From Janibacter alkaliphilus (GTDB lineage: Bacteria > Actinomycetota > Actinomycetes > Actinomycetales > Dermatophilaceae), in the NCBI RefSeq assembly GCF_013408565.1, contig NZ_JACBZX010000001.1, positions 2,914,001-2,978,000 on the forward strand: a DNA stretch of 64,000 nt, read 5' to 3'. Below are positions 49,590 to 61,449 of this stretch, piece by piece. Both the position numbers and the translations under genes were made by a program. The notes beneath the pieces were generated by a model. The model did no database searches. It had not been told where the DNA came from and worked only from the letters and a program-made list of their open reading frames with translations. Positions within the stretch are counted from its first letter, which is position 1; each line of letters opens with the position of its first letter.

Positions 49590-50858
49590 TCAGGCTCGTC
49601 CCGGGCGACGGGCGGCCGCCTGGTTCTTGCGCCCCCGCCGCAGGACGACGACCGCGTCGTGGAGGTAGTCCGCCGGCTCCAGCGCCCGGGTGTCGTCGTC
49701 CACCTTCACGCCGTTGATGGCGACCGAGCCCTCACCGATCGCGCGACGCGCGGCCTTCTTGGAGTCCACCAGGCCGACGGCCACGAGTGCGTCCACGATG
49801 CCCGTCCCGGCGTCGACCTCTCCCCCGGGCAGCTCGTCGGTGGCCTGCGCCAGGGTCTGCGGGGTGAGCTCGGACAGGTCGCCGCCGGCGAAGAGGGCGG
49901 CAGCGGCGGCACGGGCCTGCGCGGTCGCCTCCGCCCCGTGCACCAGCGTGGTGACGTCGTCGGCGAGGGCGCGTTGCGCGGCACGGGCCTGGGGCTCCTG
50001 CGCGAGCGAGCGCTCGAGCTCCTCGATCTGCGACGGCCCCCGGTCGGTGAAGATCCGCAGCAGCGTGATGACCGAGGCGTCCTCGACGCCGAGCCAGTAC
50101 TGGTGGAAGGCGTAGGGCGAGGTCATCTCCGGGTCGAGCCAGACCGCGTTGCCCTCGGACTTGCCGAACTTGCGTCCCTGCGAGTCGGTGATCAAGGGGG
50201 TGGTCAGGGCGTGCACGCTGGCGCCCTCGACCCGGTGCACCAGGTCGGTGCCGGCGGTGATGTTGCCCCACTGGTCCTGGGCGCCGGTCTGCAGGGTGCA
50301 CCCGTGCTCCCGGTAGAGGTGCAGGTAGTCGTAGGCCTGCAGGATCTGGTAGCTGAACTCGGTGTAGCTGATCCCCTGGTCGGACTCCAGACGGGCGGCG
50401 ACGGCGTCCTTCTTGATCATCTGGTTCACCCGGAAGTGCTTGCCCAGGTCCCGCAGGAAGTCCAGCGCGCTCAGCGGCGCCGTCCAGTCGAGGTTGTTGA
50501 CGAAGATGGGCGCCGGCCCCTCCTCGTCCGAGAGGATGCGCCGCACCTGCGCCGCGATGCGCTCGACGTCCTCGGCGGTCTGCTCCCGGGTCTTCAGCAC
50601 CCGCTCGCTGGTCGGTCGCGGGTCGCCGATGAGACCGGTCGATCCCCCGACGAGCCCGATCACCTGGTGCCCGGCGCGCTGCAGGTGGCGCAGCAGGATG
50701 AGCTGGACGAGGTTGCCGAAGTGGAGCGAGGGCGCCGTCGGGTCGAAGCCGCAGTAGACGGTGACCGGACCGTCGGCGAGCTGGGCGCGCAGGTCCTCCT
50801 CGTCGGTGGTCTGGGCCACCAGGCCCCGCCAGCGCAGCTCGTCCAGGATGTCGGCCAC
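49590..50858 (-). CDS. tyrS: tyrosine-tRNA ligase
   Basis: Class I synthetase of 422 residues with the HIGH-type motif SLHFGNLVQ, the KMSKS-type motif KFGKSEGNAV and a C-terminal S4 domain (AIGEGSVAINGVKVDDDTRALEPADYL). GTG at 50858 with GAGGGAG upstream. No T-box leader is seen. The rrn operon follows in the same direction. In mycobacteria tyrS lies next to mpg on one side and the TPR-HAD-tlyA group on the other, as here apart from the inserted segments. Confidence 0.97.
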   Translation of the reverse strand: MADILDELRWRGLVAQTTDEEDLRAQLADGPVTVYCGFDPTAPSLHFGNLVQLILLRHLQRAGHQVIGLVGGSTGLIGDPRPTSERVLKTREQTAEDVERIAAQVRRILSDEEGPAPIFVNNLDWTAPLSALDFLRDLGKHFRVNQMIKKDAVAARLESDQGISYTEFSYQILQAYDYLHLYREHGCTLQTGAQDQWGNITAGTDLVHRVEGASVHALTTPLITDSQGRKFGKSEGNAVWLDPEMTSPYAFHQYWLGVEDASVITLLRIFTDRGPSQIEELERSLAQEPQARAAQRALADDVTTLVHGAEATAQARAAAAALFAGGDLSELTPQTLAQATDELPGGEVDAGTGIVDALVAVGLVDSKKAARRAIGEGSVAINGVKVDDDTRALEPADYLHDAVVVLRRGRKNQAAARRPGRA

Positions 50859-50988
50859 GGTCTCCCTCTCGCTCGTGGCCGGGCGGTGGCCCGGCCGGTG
50901 GCTGCCCAGCCTGCCACCGCCGCCCGGACGCGCGTCGGCCGGCCCGAGGATCGGACCGGCCGACGTGCTGGAGCGGGTGCGTGCCCGC

Positions 50989-51744
50989 TCAGGGCTCGAT
51001 GGTCACCTTGATGGCCTCGCCCCGGGCGACGATGTCGAAGGCGTCCAGCGCCTGCTCCAGCGGCAGCCGCCGGGTGATGAGGTCCTTGACCGGCACCTGA
51101 CCGGTGGAGATGTACTCCAGCGCCCGCTTGTTGTGGTCCGGCGAGGAGCCGTTCGCGCCGTGCACGTGCAGCTGCCGGTAGTGGATGAGGTTGGAGTCGG
51201 CGGTGATCGTCGGGTCGGTCTTGGGCAGCCCCCCGAAGAAGGAGATCCGGCCCTGCCGGGCGGCCATCGAGATCGCCTGCTCCTGGGTCACGTTGGCCGG
51301 CGTCGCGGTGATGATGACGTCGGCGCCACGGCCGTCCGTGAGCTCCATGATCTTCTCGACGACGTCCACCTCGGCGGCGTTGACGACGTGGTCGGGCTGG
51401 ACCGCGTCCGCGGACATCTGCAGCCGCTCGTCGTTGATGTCCACCAGGACCACGGTGCCCACCTTGTGCACCCCGCGGGCGATCCGGATGTGCATGCAGC
51501 CGATCGGTCCGGCGCCGAAGACGACGGTGAAGTCGCCCTCCTCGATACCGAGCTGCTCCTGGGCGTTGATGGCGCAGGCGAAGGGCTCGGCGGCCGAGGC
51601 CTCGTCGAAGTCGACGTTGTCCGGGATGCGGTTGAGGCCGTCGACCTTGAGCACCTGCTCCGGGACGGTCATGTACTCGGCGAAGCCGTCGTACTGGTAG
51701 CCGACCGAGGTCTGGTTCTGGCAGACCTCCATCCAGCCCTTGCG
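50989..51744 (-). pseudogene. zinc-dependent alcohol dehydrogenase, 5'-truncated remnant
   Basis: Homology to a medium-chain Zn alcohol dehydrogenase runs from RKGWMEVCQNQTSVGYQYDG (starting about 51744) through the Rossmann motif VVFGAGPIGCMHIRIA to the C-terminus VTIEP. The catalytic GroES-like half (about 100 residues, including the first catalytic Cys, the GHE motif and most structural zinc cysteines) is absent. The first ATG is at 51732 (247 codons). Beyond 51744 the sequence ceases to match and becomes antisense to the mtlA remnant, so no promoter or start can exist. Non-functional as an enzyme. Confidence 0.85.
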
Positions 51745-52964
51745 ACTTCCCGTACGTGCTGGCCAAGCCGCGGCTCATCCTGGCGCTGATCCTCGGCGGC
51801 ATGACCGGCGTCTTCACCAACGTCCTCTTCGACTCCGGGCTGCGTGCCCCGGCGGCGCCCGGCTCGATCATCGCGGTGCTGCTGCAGACGCCCGCGGACA
51901 CCTTCGTCGGGGTCATCCTCTCGGTGATCCTCTCCTGCACCGTCACCTTCCTCGTGGCCGCCTTCCTGCTCAAGCTCGACCGCAGCGAGGACGAGGGCGA
52001 CCTCTCCCAGGCGACCGCCAGCATGGAGGCGATGAAGGGGAAGAAGTCGGTGGCCAGCGGAGCGCTCGGCGGCGGTGCCGGCGCGGACCGGGAGCGCCCG
52101 ATCCACAGCATCGTCTTCGCCTGCGACGCCGGCATGGGGTCGTCCGCGATGGGTGCCTCGGTGCTGCGCCGGAAGATCACCGAGGCCGGATTCGACGACG
52201 TCACCGTGGTCAACAAGGCCATCTCCAGCCTGGGCGACGACTACGACCTCGTGGTCACCCACCAGGACCTCACCGCCCGCGCCCAGCAGCGCACCGCCTC
52301 GGCCACGCACGTGTCGGTGGAGAACTTCATGGGCAGCCCGCGCTACGACGAGATCGTCGAGCTGCTGCACCGGACGAACGCCGGCGCGACCGTCGGTGCG
52401 GGCGCTGCTGGCGCAGGCGCTGCCGGTGCCGGCGCTGCCGGTGCCGGGGCGGGCGCCGCGCCCGCGAGCTCGCCCGACGACGACCGCGACGGTGGCGAGG
52501 GCACGGACGGCACCGACGGCACGAAGGGGACCAGCGACCCGGTGCTGTCCACCGGGTCCATCGTCCTCGGCGGCGGCGCCTCGTCGATGACCGAGGCCAT
52601 CGAGGAGGCCGGTCAGCTGCTCGTGCGGACCGGGGCGGTCGAGCCCGCCTACGTCGAGGCGATGCACGAGCGGGAGACCTCGGTGTCCACCTTCATGGGC
52701 AACGGCCTGGCGATCCCGCACGGCACCAACGAGGCGAAGGGGGCCATCCGCCGCACCGCCGTCTCCTTCGTCCGCTACGACGAGCCGGTGGACTGGAAGG
52801 GCAAGCCGGCCACCTTCGTCGTCGGGGTCGCCGGCGCCGGTGACGAGCACCTGGCGATCCTCGCGAAGCTGGCCAAGATCTTCTCGGACAAGGCGCAGGT
52901 GGCCCGGCTCGAGGCGGCCACCTCGGCCGAGGAGGTGCAGGAGATCCTCTCCAGCGTGGCCTGA
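51744..52964 (+). pseudogene. mannitol PTS permease EIICBA, 5'-truncated remnant (mtlA-like)
   Basis: The visible part begins DFPYVLAKPRLILALILGG (about 51744), which corresponds to a point late in the EIIC membrane domain; only about 2 of the usual 8-10 helices remain. An intact EIIB domain follows with its phospho-Cys in IVFACDAGMGSS, then a (GA)n-rich linker (about 52380-52465), and an intact EIIA domain with the phospho-His in GLAIPHGT. A GTG at 51756 could start it, but no ribosome-binding site is seen. It cannot transport mannitol without the rest of EIIC, although the soluble domains could be phosphorylated if made. Confidence 0.85.
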
Positions 52965-52982
52965 CCCGGCCACCGCGAACCA

Positions 52983-53029
52983 CCTCGGCCGCGCGCACCG
53001 GACCCCTGAACCGGTGCCCGCGGCCGAGG
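52983..53029. terminator. long perfect-like hairpin between mtlA remnant and mpg
   Basis: CCTCGGCCGCG-C-GCACCGG (983-1001) pairs with CCGGTGC-C-CGCGGCCGAGG (53011-53029): an 18-bp stem with a single C-C mismatch and a 9-base loop. In the convergent gap of 109 bp it is the natural bidirectional terminator. Confidence 0.7.
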
Positions 53030-53073
53030 CACGTCCGGGGCAAGTCCGGCAGGCGGCCGCTCCGGGCGGTCGC

Positions 53074-53706
53074 TCAGGTGCGTCGTGGCCGACCGGGGCG
53101 ATAGGGCGAGACGGTCGGCTCGTCGGCCAGCCAGTAGCGCCACGGGTGCCGCTGCCCGTCGCCGCCGGGCCCGGAGACGCCCACGCGGGGGCCGGTGCGC
53201 ACCGCGCCCGGGTCGACCGCCACCTCGGGGTGCCGCAGCACCGGGTCGGCCCGATCGCCGACGAGGACGGCACCGTCGTGGCCGCCGTCCAGCCCCAGGG
53301 ACCGGGTCAGCCGGCCGGGTCCGCGGGCGTGGTCCCGGGGGCGGATCCCCGCCCGCCGGGCAGCCACCTCCTCGTGCCCGGCGACCACCTCGCCGGCCCG
53401 CAGCAGCACGGCCGCGCAGGTGCCGTCCTCGCCGCAGACGACGTTGGCGCACCAGTGCACCCCGTAGGAGAGGTAGACGTAGAGGTGCCCGGCCGGCCCG
53501 AACATCACCGCGGTGCGCGGCGTCGGGCCGCGGTAGCCGTGGCTGCCCGGGTCGTCGGCGCCCCGGTAGGCCTCCACCTCGGTGAGCCGGAGCGTCACCG
53601 AGCCGTGGGTCAGCGTGCTGCCCAGCAGGGCAGGAGCCACCACCAGCGGGTCGGTGGCCAGCTCGGCACGGGTCCAGGCCCGTCCCGCCCCGGCGGTCGC
53701 GGGCAC
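53074..53706 (-). CDS. mpg: 3-methyladenine DNA glycosylase (AAG/MPG family)
   Basis: Base excision repair of alkylated purines. 210 residues; LTEVEAYRGADDPGSHGYRG with the catalytic Glu, TAVMFGPAGHLYVYLSYGVHWCANVV and ARGPGRLTRSLGL are the AAG family motifs. GTG at 53706, two bases after the argH stop, so it is the last gene of the arginine train. The Rv1688 homologue also lies before tyrS in mycobacteria. Confidence 0.95.
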   Translation of the reverse strand: MPATAGAGRAWTRAELATDPLVVAPALLGSTLTHGSVTLRLTEVEAYRGADDPGSHGYRGPTPRTAVMFGPAGHLYVYLSYGVHWCANVVCGEDGTCAAVLLRAGEVVAGHEEVAARRAGIRPRDHARGPGRLTRSLGLDGGHDGAVLVGDRADPVLRHPEVAVDPGAVRTGPRVGVSGPGGDGQRHPWRYWLADEPTVSPYRPGRPRRT

Positions 53707-53708
53707 GC

Positions 53709-55743
<2,035 letters not shown>

Positions 55744-55747
<4 letters not shown>

Positions 55748-56694
55748 CGCGACCCCTCGTCGCCCGCCTCGAGGAGGAAGGTCAGCAGCGCCTTCTGGGC
55801 GTGCAGCCGGTTCTCGGCCTCCTGCCAGACCACCGAACGCGGCCCGTCGATGACCTCGGCCTCGATCTCCGCCCCGCGGTAGGCCGGCAGGCAGTGCAGC
55901 ACCACCGCGTCCGACGCGGCGTGCGCGAGCAGGTCCCGGGTGAGGGCGAAACGGGCGAAGGGGGTGCTCGCGCCGGTGCGTCCCTCCTGCTGCTCCTCCA
56001 TGCCCATCGACACCCAGGTGTCGGTGGCCACCGCGTGCGCCCCGGCGACGGCCGTCACCGGGTCGTCGGTGACCGCCACCGAGCCGCCCTGGGCCGTGGC
56101 GTGCGCCGCGGCACGCTCCAGGATGTCCGGGCGCGGCTGGTGCGAGCCCGGCGTGCCGATCCGCACGTGCATCCCGGCCAGGGCCCCGGCCAGCAGGTAG
56201 GAGTGGGCCATGTTGTTGGCGCCGTCGCCGACGTAGGTCAGGGTGCGCCCGGCCAGCTCGCCGTGGTGCTCCCGGACCGTCATGAGGTCGGCGAGCAGCT
56301 GGCACGGGTGGTAGTCGTCGGTCAGGCCGTTGACCACCGGGACGCCGGCGTGCTCGGCCATCAGCGCGAGCCGGTCCTGGCCGAAGGTTCGCCACACGAC
56401 GGCGCTCACCTGGCGCCCGATCACCCTGGCGACGTCCTCGACCGGCTCGCGGGTGCCGACCTGGGCCAGCCCGCCGTCGAGGATCATCGGGTGACCGCCG
56501 AGCTCGGCGATCCCGGTGCTGAAGGACAGCTGGGTGCGCAGCGTCGGCTTGTCGAAGATGATCGCCACCGCCTGCGGGCCCTCCAGGGGCCGGCGGGCGT
56601 AGCGGTCGGCCTTGAGCTCCAGCGCCAGGTCGAGCACCTGACGCTGCTCGGCCGCGGACAGGTCGTCGTCGGCGAGCAGGTGCCGGACGGTCAT
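55744..56694 (-). CDS. argF: ornithine carbamoyltransferase
   Basis: Makes citrulline from ornithine and carbamoyl phosphate. 316 residues; carbamoyl-phosphate motif FDKPTLRTQLSFSTG, ornithine side HPCQLLADLMT and HCLPAYRG are visible. ATG at 56694 overlaps argD (ATGA) and its stop overlaps argR. Confidence 0.96.
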
Positions 56695-57920
56695 GGCGCA
56701 GCCTCCTGGTGGGCGGCCTGGGCGGCGTCGAGGATCGCCGGCAGCGCGTCGACGAAGGTGTCCAGCTGGTCGTCGGTGACCACCAGCGGCGGGGCCAGCC
56801 GGATGACGTCGGGCGCGACCGGGTTGATGATGAAGCCGCGCTCGCGAGCAGCGGCGACCGCGGCCGCGGCCAGCGGCTCGGTGAGCACGATGCCGCGCAG
56901 CAGGCCGGCGCCGCGCACCTGGGCCACCCGCGGGTCGCCCAGCGCCTCGACCCGCTCGGCCAGGCGCTGCCCGGCGGCGCGGGCGTGCTCGACCAGCCTC
57001 TTCTCATGGACGGTGCGCAGCACGGCGAGCACCGCGCTGCAGGCCAGCGGGTTGCCGCCGAAGGTGGTGCCGTGCTGACCGGCGGTGAGCATCCCGGTGA
57101 CCTCGGGGCCGAAGGTGACCATGGCGCCGACGGGCACGCCGCCGCCCAACCCCTTCGCCAGGGTCATCGCGTCCGGCCTCACGCCCTCGTGCTGGTGGGC
57201 GAACCAGGCCCCGGTCCGACCGACCCCGGTCTGGATCTCGTCGACGACGAGCAGGGCGCCGGCCTCGGTGGTGATCCGGCGGGCGGCGGCCAGGTAGCCC
57301 TCGGGCAGCGGCACGACCCCGGCCTCGCCCTGCAGCGGCTCGAGGATGACCATGCCGGTGTCCGGGCCGACCGCCGCCTCCAGCGCGGCGACGTCGCCGG
57401 CCGGGACATGGGTCACCCCGGGCAGCAGCGGCTCGAAGGGCGCCCGGTGCGACTCCTTGTGGGTCAGCGCCAGCGCGCCGGTGGTGCGCCCGTGGAAGGC
57501 GCCGGAGACCGACACGATGCCGGGCCGGCCGGTCTTGCGGGCCAGCTTGATCGCCGCCTCGTTGGCCTCGGCGCCGCTGTTGGCGAAGAAGACCCCGCTG
57601 CCCTCGGGCGCCCCGGCCACCTCCAGCAGCGTCTCGGCCGCCTCGATCTGCGCGGTGGTGGTGAAGAAGTTGGAGACGTGCACGGCCTCACCGGCCTGCT
57701 TCGAGACCGCCGCGACGAGCTCGGGGTGGCCGTGGCCGAGGAGGTTGACCGCGATCCCGCCGAGCAGGTCGAGGTAGCGGTGGCCGTCGACGTCCCAGAC
57801 CCAGGCGCCGTCGCCGTGGGTCAGCACCAGCCCGGGCTGGCCGAAGACCCCGACGTGGCTGCCGCGGTAGCGCTCCAGCAGCGCCTGCTGCTCCTGGGAG
57901 GGGTGGCGCAGCTCGGTCAT
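56691..57920 (-). CDS. argD: acetylornithine aminotransferase
   Basis: PLP-dependent class III aminotransferase of 409 residues. PLP-binding [33 protein letters not shown], Asp/Gln motif [14 protein letters not shown] and the Schiff-base Lys in [17 protein letters not shown] at 57920 overlaps the argB stop (ATGA). Confidence 0.96.
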   Translation of the reverse strand: MTELRHPSQEQQALLERYRGSHVGVFGQPGLVLTHGDGAWVWDVDGHRYLDLLGGIAVNLLGHGHPELVAAVSKQAGEAVHVSNFFTTTAQIEAAETLLEVAGAPEGSGVFFANSGAEANEAAIKLARKTGRPGIVSVSGAFHGRTTGALALTHKESHRAPFEPLLPGVTHVPAGDVAALEAAVGPDTGMVILEPLQGEAGVVPLPEGYLAAARRITTEAGALLVVDEIQTGVGRTGAWFAHQHEGVRPDAMTLAKGLGGGVPVGAMVTFGPEVTGMLTAGQHGTTFGGNPLACSAVLAVLRTVHEKRLVEHARAAGQRLAERVEALGDPRVAQVRGAGLLRGIVLTEPLAAAAVAAARERGFIINPVAPDVIRLAPPLVVTDDQLDTFVDALPAILDAAQAAHQEAAP

Positions 57921-58945
57921 GACGGGCTCCCTTCGCCGGTCTCGTCCTCGGTCTCGTCGTCGTCCGGGCGGATCATCGTGCCCACGCCCTCCTTGGTGAA
58001 GAGCTCGAGCAGCATGGAGTGCGGCTCGCGCCCGTCGACGACGTGCGCCTGCGGCACGCCGCGGGAGACCGCGTGGATGCAGGCCTCGAGCTTGGGGATC
58101 ATCCCGGTGTCGACCCGCTCCAGCAGGTCGCGGGCCCCGGAGACGGTGAGCCCGCGCAGCAGCGAGCCCCGGTCGGGCCAGTCGGCGTAGATGCCCTCGA
58201 CGTCGGTGAGCACGACGAGCTTCTTCGCCCGCAGCGCGGCGGCCAGGGCGGCCGCGGCGGTGTCGGCGTTGACGTTGAGCACCTGGCCGTCGTGGTCGAG
58301 GTCGGGGGCGATCGTCGAGACCACCGGGATCCGGCCGGCGTCGAGGATGTCCTGGACCGCCGAGGGGTCGACGGTCTCGACGTCGCCGACGAGCCCGAGG
58401 TCGACCTCCTCGCCGTCGACGACGGTGCCGCGTCGGCGGGCCCCGAAGAGCGCGGCGTCCTCGCCGGAGAGACCGACGGCCACCGGGCCGTGCTGGTTGA
58501 GCAGGCCGACGAGCTCGCGGCCGACCTGGCCGGTGAGCACCATCCGGACGACCTCCATGACCTCCGGGGTGGTCACCCGCAGCCCGCCGCGGAACTCGCT
58601 CTCCAGCCCGAGCCGGTCGAGCATCGCCTGGATCTGCGGACCGCCGCCGTGCACCACCACCGGGCGCAGCCCGGCGTAGCGCAGGAAGACGACGTCCTGG
58701 GCGAAGGCGGCCTTCAGCTCGGGGTTGGTCATGGCGTTGCCGCCGTACTTGATGACGACCAGCGCGTCGCGGAACTGCTCCAGCCACGGCAGCGCCTCGA
58801 CGAGGGTGGTCGCCTTGGTGCGCGCCACCCGCAGCGCGGCCGCGTCGATGGCGCCGCGCAGGGTGGCGTCGGTGGGCGCCGGGGCGGGGCTGGTCGGGGC
58901 CGGCGCGGTCGCGCCGAGGCCGGTGCTGGGGGTGTCGTCGCTCAT
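57917..58945 (-). CDS. argB: acetylglutamate kinase
   Basis: Phosphorylates N-acetylglutamate; the usual feedback point of the cyclic pathway. 342 residues: VIKYGGNAM (ATP Lys), [37 protein letters not shown]. The first 45 residues (Thr/Pro/Ala-rich then a helix) resemble the N-terminal helix seen in arginine-inhibited hexameric kinases. ATG at 58945, 61 bp after the argJ stop. Confidence 0.96.
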   Translation of the reverse strand: MSDDTPSTGLGATAPAPTSPAPAPTDATLRGAIDAAALRVARTKATTLVEALPWLEQFRDALVVIKYGGNAMTNPELKAAFAQDVVFLRYAGLRPVVVHGGGPQIQAMLDRLGLESEFRGGLRVTTPEVMEVVRMVLTGQVGRELVGLLNQHGPVAVGLSGEDAALFGARRRGTVVDGEEVDLGLVGDVETVDPSAVQDILDAGRIPVVSTIAPDLDHDGQVLNVNADTAAAALAAALRAKKLVVLTDVEGIYADWPDRGSLLRGLTVSGARDLLERVDTGMIPKLEACIHAVSRGVPQAHVVDGREPHSMLLELFTKEGVGTMIRPDDDETEDETGEGSPS

Positions 58946-59006
58946 GGGCTGCTCGCTCAGGTGGATCGGTCGCTCAGGTGGTCGGTCGCTCGAGTGAGGT
59001 ACGCGC

Positions 59007-60158
59007 TCAGGTGGAGTACGCGGAGTTCTCGTGGACGTAGTCGTGGGTGAGGTCGTTGGTCCACACCGTGACCTCCTCCTCGCCGGACTTCAGGTCGATG
59101 TCGATGCGGACCTCGCGCTCGGCGAGGCTGACCAGGTCGCGGTCCTCGCCGACGCCGCTCTCCCGGCAGACCATGACGTCGTTGATCGAGACGTCGAGGT
59201 CGCGGGGGTCGAAGGTGGCCGCGGTGGTGCCGACCGCGGAGAGCACCCGGCCCCAGTTGGGGTCCTGGCCGAAGATCGCGCACTTGAGCAGGTTGCTGCG
59301 GGTGACCGCGCGGGCCACCTCGAGCCCGTCCTCCTCGGTGGCCGCCCGGCGGACGGTCACGGCGATGTCGTGGGCGGCGCCCTCGGCGTCGCCGATGAGC
59401 GCCCGGGCCAGCTCGCCGCAGACCTCGCGCAGCGCCTCGGTCAGCTCGTCGGGGGCCGGCGTCACCCCGGAGGCCCCGGAGGAGAGCGCGACGACGGCGT
59501 CGTTGGTGGACATGCAGCCGTCGGAGTCGATCCGGTCGAAGGTGGTCCGGGTCGCCTCGCGCAGCGCGGCGTCCAGCTGCTCGGGGGTGGTGACCGCGTC
59601 GGTGGTCACCACGACGAGCATGGTGGCCAGCGCGGGGGCGAGCATGCCGGCCCCCTTCGCCATCCCGCCGACGCTCCAGCCGTCCCGCTGGGCGACGGCG
59701 GTCTTGGGGACCGAGTCGGTGGTCATGATCGCCCGGGCCGCGTCCGGGCCGCCGTCGCCGGTGAGCGCCGCGGCGGCGGCGTCGACGCCCGGGAGCAGCT
59801 TGTCCATCGGCAGCAGCTCACCGATGAGCCCGGTGCTGCAGACGACGACGTCACCGGCGGAGACCTCGAGGACCCCGGCGACGTGCTCGGCGGTGCGGTG
59901 GGTGTCGGTGAAGCCCTGGGCGCCGGTGCAGGCGTTGGCGCCGCCGGAGTTGAGCACGACCGCGTCGGCCCGGCCGTCGGCGACGACCTGACGGGACCAG
60001 GTGACCGGGGCGGCCTCGACACGGTTGCCGGTGAAGACCGCGGCCGCGTGGTGGTCCGGGCCGTCGTTGACCAGCAGCGCGACGTCGGAGGCGCCGGAGG
60101 CCTTCAGCCCGGCGGTGACGCCGCTGGCACGGAAGCCGGCGGGGTGGGTGGTGCTCAT
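59007..60158 (-). CDS. argJ: bifunctional glutamate N-acetyltransferase / ornithine acetyltransferase
   Basis: Recycles the acetyl group in arginine synthesis. 383 residues; the self-cleavage site is the Thr in [14 protein letters not shown], giving alpha and beta chains, and [28 protein letters not shown] [14 protein letters not shown] follow. ATG at 60158 has GGAAGGA 9 bases upstream. Ends ENSAYST. Confidence 0.96.
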   Translation of the reverse strand: MSTTHPAGFRASGVTAGLKASGASDVALLVNDGPDHHAAAVFTGNRVEAAPVTWSRQVVADGRADAVVLNSGGANACTGAQGFTDTHRTAEHVAGVLEVSAGDVVVCSTGLIGELLPMDKLLPGVDAAAAALTGDGGPDAARAIMTTDSVPKTAVAQRDGWSVGGMAKGAGMLAPALATMLVVVTTDAVTTPEQLDAALREATRTTFDRIDSDGCMSTNDAVVALSSGASGVTPAPDELTEALREVCGELARALIGDAEGAAHDIAVTVRRAATEEDGLEVARAVTRSNLLKCAIFGQDPNWGRVLSAVGTTAATFDPRDLDVSINDVMVCRESGVGEDRDLVSLAEREVRIDIDLKSGEEEVTVWTNDLTHDYVHENSAYST

Positions 60159-60204
60159 CGGCGGTGTCCTTCCGGAGGGTGGGTGCGGCTCGGTCCGGGA
60201 CGGC

Positions 60205-61254
60205 TCACGGGGCGAGCCCGGCCAGCGGGAGGCCGGTGGTCTCGTCCTGCCCCAGGGCGATGTTCATGCACTGCACGGCGGCGCCGCCGGTCCCCTTCGT
60301 GAGGTTGTCGACGGCAGCCACGGCGATCACCCGGCCGACCCGCTCGTCCACGGTGACCTGGACCTCGACGACGTTGCTGCCGAGGACGTCGCTGGTCCGC
60401 GGCCAGCTGCCCTCGGGGAGCAGGCGCACGCAGGGCTCGGCCGCGTAGGTGTCCTCCCAGGCGGCGCGGACCGTGGCCGGATCGGCGCCGTCGGCCAGCC
60501 GCCCGGTCGCGGTGGCCAGGATGCCGCGGGGCATCGGGGCGAGCGTCGGGGTGAAGGAGACGGTGGTGGCGGAGCCGGCGGCGCGGCCGAGGTTCTGCTC
60601 GATCTCCGGGGTGTGCCGGTGCGCGCCACCGACCCCGTAGGGCGACATCGAGCCCATGACCTCGCTGCCGAGCAGGTGCGGCTTGACCGAGCGGCCGGCC
60701 CCGGAGGTGCCGGATGCGGCGACGATGACGAGGTCCTCGGGGGCGACCACGCCGACGGCCAGGCCGGGCGCCATGGCCAGGCTGACCGCGGTCGGGTAGC
60801 AGCCGGGGACGGCGATCCGGCGGGCGCCGCGCAGGGCGTCCCGGGCACGGCTGCCGTCGGAGCGGACGAGCTCGGGCATGCCGTAGGGCCACGCCCCGGC
60901 GTAGGGGGTGTCGTAGAAGGTGGTCCAGGCGCTCTCGTCCTCGAGCCGGTAGTCCGCGCCGCAGTCGACGACGAGGGTCTCCTCCGGCAGCTGCGCGGCG
61001 ATCTCGGCGGAGTGCCCGTGCGGCAGCGCGAGGAAGACGACGTCGTGGCCGGAGAGCTCCTCGACGGTGGTCGGGGCGAGCACCCGGTCGGCCAGCGGCA
61101 CGAGGTTCGGGGCGACCTCACGGACCGGGGACCCGGCGTTGCCGGAGGCGGTCAGCGCCCCGATCTCCACCTCGGGGTGACGCAGGAGCAGACGGGCGAT
61201 CTCGGCGCCGGCGTAGCCGCTGGCTCCGGCGATGGCTGCGGTGAACACCTGCAT
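60205..61254 (-). CDS. argC: N-acetyl-gamma-glutamyl-phosphate reductase
   Basis: NADPH-dependent reduction of acetylglutamyl phosphate. The N-terminal motif [22 protein letters not shown] binds NADP; the catalytic Cys is in [13 protein letters not shown]; the C-terminal HPEIEQ-like [10 protein letters not shown] and [15 protein letters not shown] follow. Start ATG at 61254 ([10 protein letters not shown]) chosen by homology; a GTG lies at 61266. First gene of argCJBDFRH; the 50 bp upstream and the 31-bp array form its likely control region. Confidence 0.95.
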   Translation of the reverse strand: MQVFTAAIAGASGYAGAEIARLLLRHPEVEIGALTASGNAGSPVREVAPNLVPLADRVLAPTTVEELSGHDVVFLALPHGHSAEIAAQLPEETLVVDCGADYRLEDESAWTTFYDTPYAGAWPYGMPELVRSDGSRARDALRGARRIAVPGCYPTAVSLAMAPGLAVGVVAPEDLVIVAASGTSGAGRSVKPHLLGSEVMGSMSPYGVGGAHRHTPEIEQNLGRAAGSATTVSFTPTLAPMPRGILATATGRLADGADPATVRAAWEDTYAAEPCVRLLPEGSWPRTSDVLGSNVVEVQVTVDERVGRVIAVAAVDNLTKGTGGAAVQCMNIALGQDETTGLPLAGLAP

Positions 61255-61294
61255 GACTATACGCACCTAGCCAGAAGTATTCACACCGGCCACC
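61255..61294 (-). promoter_or_regulatory. putative argC promoter/operator segment
   Basis: On the minus strand TGTGAATAC and GTATAGTCA sit 13 bp apart as an imperfect dyad similar to an ARG box pair, with TATAGT as a -10-like sequence just before the ATG. The overlap suggests repression by ArgR, but no precise consensus match is claimed. Confidence 0.35.
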
Positions 61295-61303
61295 CTCCAC
61301 CCG

Positions 61304-61445
61304 CAACTGCCCGGGCAGTTGCGCAGGAGGCTGCGAATTGCCCGGGCAGTTGCCGGGGTGACTGTGAATTGCCCGGGCAGTTGCGCGGGTGACTGTGAAT
61401 TGCCCGGGCAGTTGCGCAGGTGGCTGTGAATTGCCCGGGCAGTTG
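61304..61445. repeat. five 31-bp tandem repeats with palindromic core CAA(C/T)TGCCCGGGCAGTTG-like
   Basis: Cores start at 61304, 61335, 61366, 61397 and 61428, exactly 31 bp apart. The core is 18 bp: CAACTGCCCGGGCAGTTG (perfect palindrome) in the first and GAATTGCCCGGGCAGTTG in the other four. The 13-bp linkers differ by a few bases. The array fills the region between the SDR stop (61450) and the argC start (61254). 31 bp is about three DNA turns, so all cores face the same side. Confidence 0.9.
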
Positions 61446-61449
61446 TGGA

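Noticed and set aside
51756..52964. Functional mannitol PTS protein starting at GTG 51756
   Set aside because: Most of the EIIC membrane domain is missing and there is no ribosome-binding site or promoter space, so it is listed as a remnant.
61304..61445. CRISPR array
   Set aside because: Spacers would be only 13 bp and are almost the same as each other; there are no cas genes. It is a tandem palindrome array.
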